Below are positions 58,653 to 64,000 of a DNA stretch of 64,000 nucleotides, piece by piece. Source of the DNA: Gonapodya sp. JEL0774. Taxonomy: Eukaryota > Monoblepharomycota > Monoblepharidomycetes > Monoblepharidales > Gonapodyaceae. A program made the translations under genes and the position numbers. Numbering within the stretch: position 1 is the first letter of the stretch; the number at the start of each line of letters is the position of its first letter. The DNA is taken from contig JADIIX010000066.1 in NCBI GenBank assembly GCA_027604505.1, forward strand, positions 4,238 to 68,237, given 5' to 3'. The notes beneath the pieces were generated by a model. The model had not been told where the DNA came from. It saw nothing but the letters and a program-made list of their open reading frames with translations, and made no database searches.

Positions 58653-61461
58653 ATGGAGGATGAGAAGAATGAACAAAAGCCTGTGGTGAGTGTCCAGCTC
58701 TGCTGTGCCGTTCGCTACCCGTTCCGGGAGCCCTTGTATTTCGGCTCCTTCGCCCGAACTCCGCTCTTCCGGAAAGCACCGTCAGGATCTGCAAGTGCAG
58801 AATCTCGAAGCAGCATTTTGATTCCGCGTTCCGCAGCGGTGGCCAGTAACTCTGTTTTCGGATCTCTAACCAGTGCTCTCTTGTTGTTATCCACACTATT
58901 CTGCACTGCGTGTCACACAATTCATGAAATACGAAGCTCGAAAATCCTGTCACATGGAGTCCCGAAGAGGTAAGCAGTAGAAATCACACGATATCGTTCG
59001 GCAATTTGCGGCGACGGTTCCTCATGAGTGTGACCGTTTTCCCGCTCACAGGAGGCCGCTGTTATGCGAAAAGTCGATTTCAGAATAGTTCCTTGGTTGA
59101 TGCTTTGTTACACTGCTCTCAACGTAAGTGCTTTTTAGTTTTGGTTTGTTGACTTCATCATTCTTACGAGTTCCACTCTGGATATCAGATTGATCGTGGA
59201 AACATTTCCAACGGTGACTTCACAATAAGTCCACTCATTCTATGAATCTTCTCTTATTTTGACCCAAATATTCAAGCTGCCATTATGAACGCGGAAACCC
59301 CAACTCACACTCTGCTTTACCAACTTGGTCTCCAGGGGGATCAATTCAATTGGGCACTCTCCGCGTTCTTCTTCGGTTATGTTGCATTTGAAATCCCTAG
59401 TGTGAGTTGCTGAAAACCAACGTATCATTTTGCTGACCTTGATCTTCTTAACTCACGTTCGTCTGAAGAACATGTTAATCACTCGCTTCAACCCAAGCCG
59501 ATGGATCGCCAGGTAGCCACACATTCTTTTGCTTTGTGGAAAAATCGCAACGTCGCCATCTCACGTGCCTTATTTCCCCCAGAATCATGACCACTTGGGG
59601 AATCTGTGCTGCCCTCATGGGCGCCACCACGAACTTCGCCGGTCTCGTTGCGGTGAGAGTGGCAGTTGGGAGTATGGAAGCGGGATATTCTCCTGGAACA
59701 GCCCTCTACCTCGCTTTTTGGTGGGCTTTCTGCATACTCCCTTTCTATGGAACAATTTCGTTTTACAAATATACCACTCTTATCCAGGTACCGCAAATAC
59801 GAAGTTTCTTCTCGCTGGGCGTACATGTATGGCGGTGCAGGAGTCATTTCTAGTTTCGGAGGTTTGATTGCATACGCCGTTGCAAATGTGAGAGCTCGCT
59901 TCTATGTCCTCAGGGTTCCATCAATTGGATTCTCACGAATTCGATTTCTCAACTAGATGGACGGTGCTGGCGGTCTTGCAGGATGGCGTTGGTGAGTATC
60001 AGTTAGAGTATATTGCGATCAACTATCTCCGGAACTGATAGACAAAATTTGCAATCCGATAAAACAGGCTCTTTATTTTGGAGGGTATTGCAAGCGCACT
60101 GGTTGGCGTCGGTACATGGTTCATTCTTCCTGTGAGTTACAATTGAAAGGTTCCGAATCCGTGCGAAACGTCGTCTGACGGCTTTTATGTGCTCGCTAGG
60201 ACTACCCACAAACGGCTAAGTTCCTTAGCGAGAGGGAGAAAGAGATTGTGATCGGTCGCCTTCCTCCCACCGGTCCGTCTATGCTCGCCAAGAAGATGGA
60301 ACTCGCCGAAGTGCTCGATGCTTTCAAGGACTGGAAGTATGTTTCGTGTAGCTTAGCGAAATCTGATGACTGCGAATTTCTAATGCAACTTCTAAAATGT
60401 TATTACAGAATGTACGCTTTCGGAGTTGCTTGCACACTGCAGTTTACCACCGCCTACGCGATCGCCTACTTCCTTCCTACGGTTGGTGACCTGCCTTCAC
60501 TTTCTTGCGTCGTGTTCCATTTTCGATCTCTTTCGATTCCTTCAGATCATCAAGGCAATGGGTTTCACTTCCACAACTGCGCAGCTACTCACCATTGCTC
60601 CCTCCTTTGTAGGAAGCATCTGGATTTTCTTCATGTGAGTTGATCTCTGGGTGCGATGTCCAGTTATAATGTTGTTATTAATGTCTCATTCCCCAGCAAC
60701 TGGAGCAGTGATCGCTTCCAGGAGAAGGGATTCCACGGGGCGGCCTGCCTTATCCCAACTATCATCGGTAGGATACCCTGTTTCTGTGTTCTACCGCTCC
60801 TTGAATTCTCATGTTTCCTCCTGCGCGCAGGCTACTTCTTGCTGGCCAACATTCAGCCACAACTCACTCCCTATCAAAGATACGGTCTTATGTTCCTTGG
60901 TTGTATTTGTAACGGAGTCGTTCCAATCCTGATTGGCTACTCCACCATCACTACCAAGGTTTGAGGGCTGAAACGTTTCCGTATACTCGGACACATTCCT
61001 GAAACTGTGTTCCCACAGGGGGCTTCGAGAACGGCACTTCGGTCGGCATTTACAATTGCGTGTGGAAACATTGGAGGTGCCACCGGCTCTCAAGTTTACC
61101 AATCGTACGACGCCCCGTATTAGTGAGTAAAAACAAAAACACAATTTTGATCTACTGAATACTCATCGCACTCATTCGCCCCTCCCGCGTTCACCTTTAT
61201 ATTATAGCACACGTGGGCACTACATCAATGCTTCCTTGCTGTGTGTTGTGCTGGTTATTTTGTTAGTCCTAAAGTTTTCCATTGAGAGTGAAGGCGAATA
61301 CGTTGGCAAGAAGGCAAACATGACGAGTGAGTGGATCTCCCCGAATCGAGCACCCTAGATCCTCATCGTCTTAACTCCATCCAGTTCTTGAACGGGGAGG
61401 GATTGAACTTGACGACAACAAGATTATCGAGGCAGACCGAGTAATTCACACTTCCGCGTAG
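58653..61461 (+). CDS. MFS transporter, allantoate permease (ACS/Dal5-Tna1) family, copy B
   Basis: Same exon order as copy A, starting MEDEKNEQKPV and ending IIEADRVIHTSA at TAG 61459. The family loops are kept: EAAVMRKVDFRIVPWLMLCY, IDRGNISN, GSMEAGYSPGTALYLAFWYR and DYPQTAKFLSEREKEIVIGR. Differences from copy A are mostly conservative, for example LVAVRVAVGS preceded by NFAGL instead of NFASL, and DRFQEKGFHGAACLIPTIIG instead of DRMQEKGFHGAACLIPPIIG. One intron near 60482 starts with GTTGGT where copy A has GTAAGC. Probable organic-anion/proton symporter; substrate unknown. Confidence 0.88.
59788..60440 (+). repeat. Homogenised block shared by MFS copies A and B (unit B)
   Basis: Counterpart of 56358-57010; introns inside the block are almost identical between the copies. 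Confidence 0.85.
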
Positions 61462-61912
61462 TTCGAACGAAGAATACGCTCATGAGCATACTAATAGCCT
61501 TACAAATATAATAGCTTGTACGGAATTGTGCGACTACGGGAAAACAAATCCTTCATGTTTTGACGACGTGTAACTGAAAGAACCAGCTGCAGCCCCCCTT
61601 TCCACTCCTCACCACCTTCCCTCTCCCTCTGACTGTGGGAAGCAGGAGGTCGAATTCATCACTAACAAGCAAATATCTAACTAACAAATTTGAGCATGAG
61701 CGGGTGGGTGGTCGCCTTCAGTCGAGGTTTGAACTAACAATCTTCAATCATGAGAGAGATGTCTTTGTGTTCGACTGCGCAAGAAAGCACGAGTACGTTT
61801 GTAGGGATGCCTTGGAAAACTAGTAAATAGTTGATGTATGTATACTGGTGCTGGCAGTACAAAAAAGTGAAGGCGTAATAACAAGCGTGGGTTGCATGCA
61901 TAAATTGGGTCG
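61462..61912. other. Convergent 3' intergenic region
   Basis: About 450 bp between the stops of MFS copy B (+) and the APC permease (-). No gene or repeat recognised. Confidence 0.4.
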
Positions 61913-64000
61913 TTACGCTGCACTAACTCCAACAAAACCGTCGCCCTTCTTGGCATTGTCCTCCATGGCAGCAAGCTCCTCTTCCGAAACCCTGATGATC
62001 GGGCCCTTAAACCATTTGTGCGCGTCGGCGACCCAGTAGAGGGACTGATTTGGGGGCCAGTGGAATTGGATAGGTTCTAGTGTGACACGAGCGAGCACAC
62101 TAACAATAGAACTTACAGCAAAAATTGTGACACTGCCAATCATCACTGAAGCGTAGTTGAAGTTTTGAGCCGTGACGGGGTACACACTTCCAGGAAAAGG
62201 CTACATCAGTTAAGAATCATTTTCAACCCGTGAAGAGTGAACTTACGTGGGCAAGCAAAGAAGAACGAAAAGGAAGGCCACCCAAACGACCGAGATCCAG
62301 CCAATAACTTCCGAGAAGGGGCCCAGGTGGAATTCACCACGCTTGAAAGTGTTGCGGGCAAACGTAAGCTTGCACAGAGTGGGGATGACGTACTAGGGGA
62401 GACATGGGACGATTCAATACTCTGCGGCAAATGAAAGACAACAGACTGATGACCAACCGAGGTCATGAGACCAATCGTGGCAACAGACGAGGCGGCTGTG
62501 AGACCAAGAGGACTACCGAAACCGATGCAAGTGACGAGGCAGGACACTGATACAAAGTGTTAAATACACACTGTACATTTCTTCAAAGAAGTTAGCTCCA
62601 ACTCACGAGCAGTTCCGAACCAAATGGTGCGGATGGGGAGCTTGGTAGTTGGGTGAGACCAGTAGAGGAAACGAGAGAGTGGTCCACCGAAACCCCTGTC
62701 GCGAGAGAACGCGTACACTGCGAGACGAGGATAAATTGTCATAATCGCGGGAATTCATCCAAAGAGATTCCAAACACTCACTCATGCGAGAGTTGCTGTT
62801 GAATGAAGGACAAGTGAACCGTTTCAAACACTTGACAGCGAAAATACGCAGAACGGAAACAACAACGTACGCCGTGATGGTGGCAATGCCGCAGAAGTAC
62901 GAGCCGGTGACGATGATGGCCATCAGGAAAACACCAACGTTCAGGCCACAAGCATCTGAGAAGAGGATACAGGGTTGACGCAAAATTATTCTCCCAGCTC
63001 ATCAGATCTGAACACACCAATGAACAATTGCAGGATGGTTTGAGGGAAAGGTGCGCCGAGAATGGACTCAATGTCCTGGATGGAAAAGAGCAGACCTGAA
63101 AAACCAACCGGTCTCGTTGTGAGCATTAACCGTCTGTGTAAGAACGAAAAAGACAAGAAACTGACCCAAAAGGAACAAGAAGCCGGCGACCGCACTGACG
63201 AGGACGGAGTAGACGATACCCTTGGCGGCCTCTGTGTGAGAGTTCTTGGTCTCCTCAGAAACGTGCTGTGAAAGGTGCAAAAGATAAGTACATATATGTG
63301 GGAATTTGAGACCTCGTGTAGGCTTGGACAGAGAAAACAGGCTTCCACTCACGGCACTGGCGTCGTAACCAAGGAAAGTCCAAGCAGGGAAGAGAAGGCC
63401 GAGGAGAATGGCGAAACCCTGACTGTCTTGGCCAGTTCTGTTCTCGAGGTTCGTGAATACAAACGAGGCATCCTGAGAGGCAGAGGGGTAAGCTTTCTGC
63501 AAGGACACCTTGAGCAAACGTTCCACCAACCTGACGGGTGGGAGCCTTGGCAAGGCACGTGATCACAATGACCAGAGGCCCGAGAAGGTGAGTGAACACA
63601 GCTGCAATTCGATTGTGGTGTGGGAGTGAGCAAACCACATCGAGTGAGATGCTACACCGTCAGGCAAAAGAATACAGAGAATTGAACTCACAGACTTCCA
63701 TGACACGTTCAATGACGACGTCGTGGATGGAGTTGACAAGACCGCAGCTGATCTATAGCAGTCACGGCAAAGTACGGTATAAAGAATGGTTCACTTTTGC
63801 AAAGAAATGAAAGCACATCACGTACCAGGACGAAAATTCCGAGCAGGGTTGCTTTCCAGCTGGTGTACTCAAAGTCAGGGTTGAAGGCTAGAAACCTCAT
63901 TCAATTTAGATGGCCGCCCTAGAAACAAAGACTGCTCGACTTGGTTCTCACCGAGAACGCAAGAGAAGATCATTCCAGAGACCGAGAATCCGACTGATGA
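61913..64000 (-). CDS. APC-family amino-acid/GABA/choline permease, 5' part beyond window
   Basis: Partial gene, stop at 61913; the N-terminus lies past 64000. In-order segments: SSVGFSVSGMIFSCVLG at the window edge, AFNPDFEYTSWKATLLGIFV, LLGLLFPAWTFLGYDASA then HVSEETKNSHTEAAKGIVYS (the GyDasahvsEEt signature of the Uga4/Hnm1/Bat1 group), GLLFSIQDIESILGAPFPQT, GLNVGVFLMAIIVTGSYFCG and VYAFSRDRGFGGPLSRFLYW. A loop with YVIPTLCKLTFARNTFKRGE leads to the last helices and TAQNFNYASVMIGSVTIFA, joined by splicing 62115-62045 to SLYWVADAHKWFKGPIIR. It should import amino acids, GABA or choline at the plasma membrane. At least nine exons are in the window. It converges with MFS copy B. Confidence 0.88.

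Overview
The window reads as nuclear DNA of an intron-dense, flagellated (zoosporic) fungus, most likely chytrid-like. Nearly every gene is broken by short introns of about 50-100 nt with GT...AG borders. The gene content is fungal: a Nab2-type poly(A)-binding zinc-finger protein, a squalene synthase, allantoate-type MFS permeases and a GABA/choline-type amino-acid permease. A complete 15-kb gene for an axonemal outer-arm dynein beta heavy chain implies a motile cilium, which most fungi have lost. I derived exon joins by hand from frame, splice signals and family motifs. Where the exon lengths sum to a multiple of three I give the protein length. No species is assigned.

Layout. 236-1309 (+) is a thioredoxin-fold protein with a SAP-like tail, containing an 8-nt microexon. 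1516-2461 (-) is a Fap7/adenylate kinase 6 homologue, divergent from 3201-5624 (+), a five-finger Nab2/ZC3H14 protein. 5840-8131 (-) is a single-pass membrane protein with a PP1-docking-like C-terminus. 9240-10164 (+) is a VanZ-like membrane protein. 10671-12081 (+) is a mitochondrial oxoglutarate/malate-type carrier.

12.3-26.4 kb holds two full-length ABCC (Yor1-like) transporters in tail-to-tail orientation. Their last 943 bp, introns included, form nearly identical inverted arms with no length difference, although the rest of the two genes has diverged in sequence and intron content. The spacer carries a poorly recognised multi-exon gene and a fragment resembling the 3' end of the mitochondrial carrier. 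26.4-30.9 kb is gene-poor and holds an F-box-like gene with an older degenerate duplicate.

30900-32220 (+) is a SAM methyltransferase. 32445-35543 (-) is a CTLH/CRA-domain protein whose apparent stop is probably removed by splicing. 35694-50629 (-) is the dynein heavy chain. 51458-53171 (+) is squalene synthase. 53613-53804 (+) is a small membrane protein. 55234-58058 and 58653-61461 (+) are tandem allantoate-permease-family transporters sharing a recently homogenised central block. 61913-64000 (-) is an APC permease whose N-terminus lies beyond the window.

The genes do not form one pathway. The strongest non-ordinary signals are concerted evolution of the two transporter pairs, the ABC palindrome with its carrier remnant, the microexon in the thioredoxin active site, and repeated use of splice donors with T at +3. 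I found no CRISPR, rRNA, tRNA or recognisable transposon gene.
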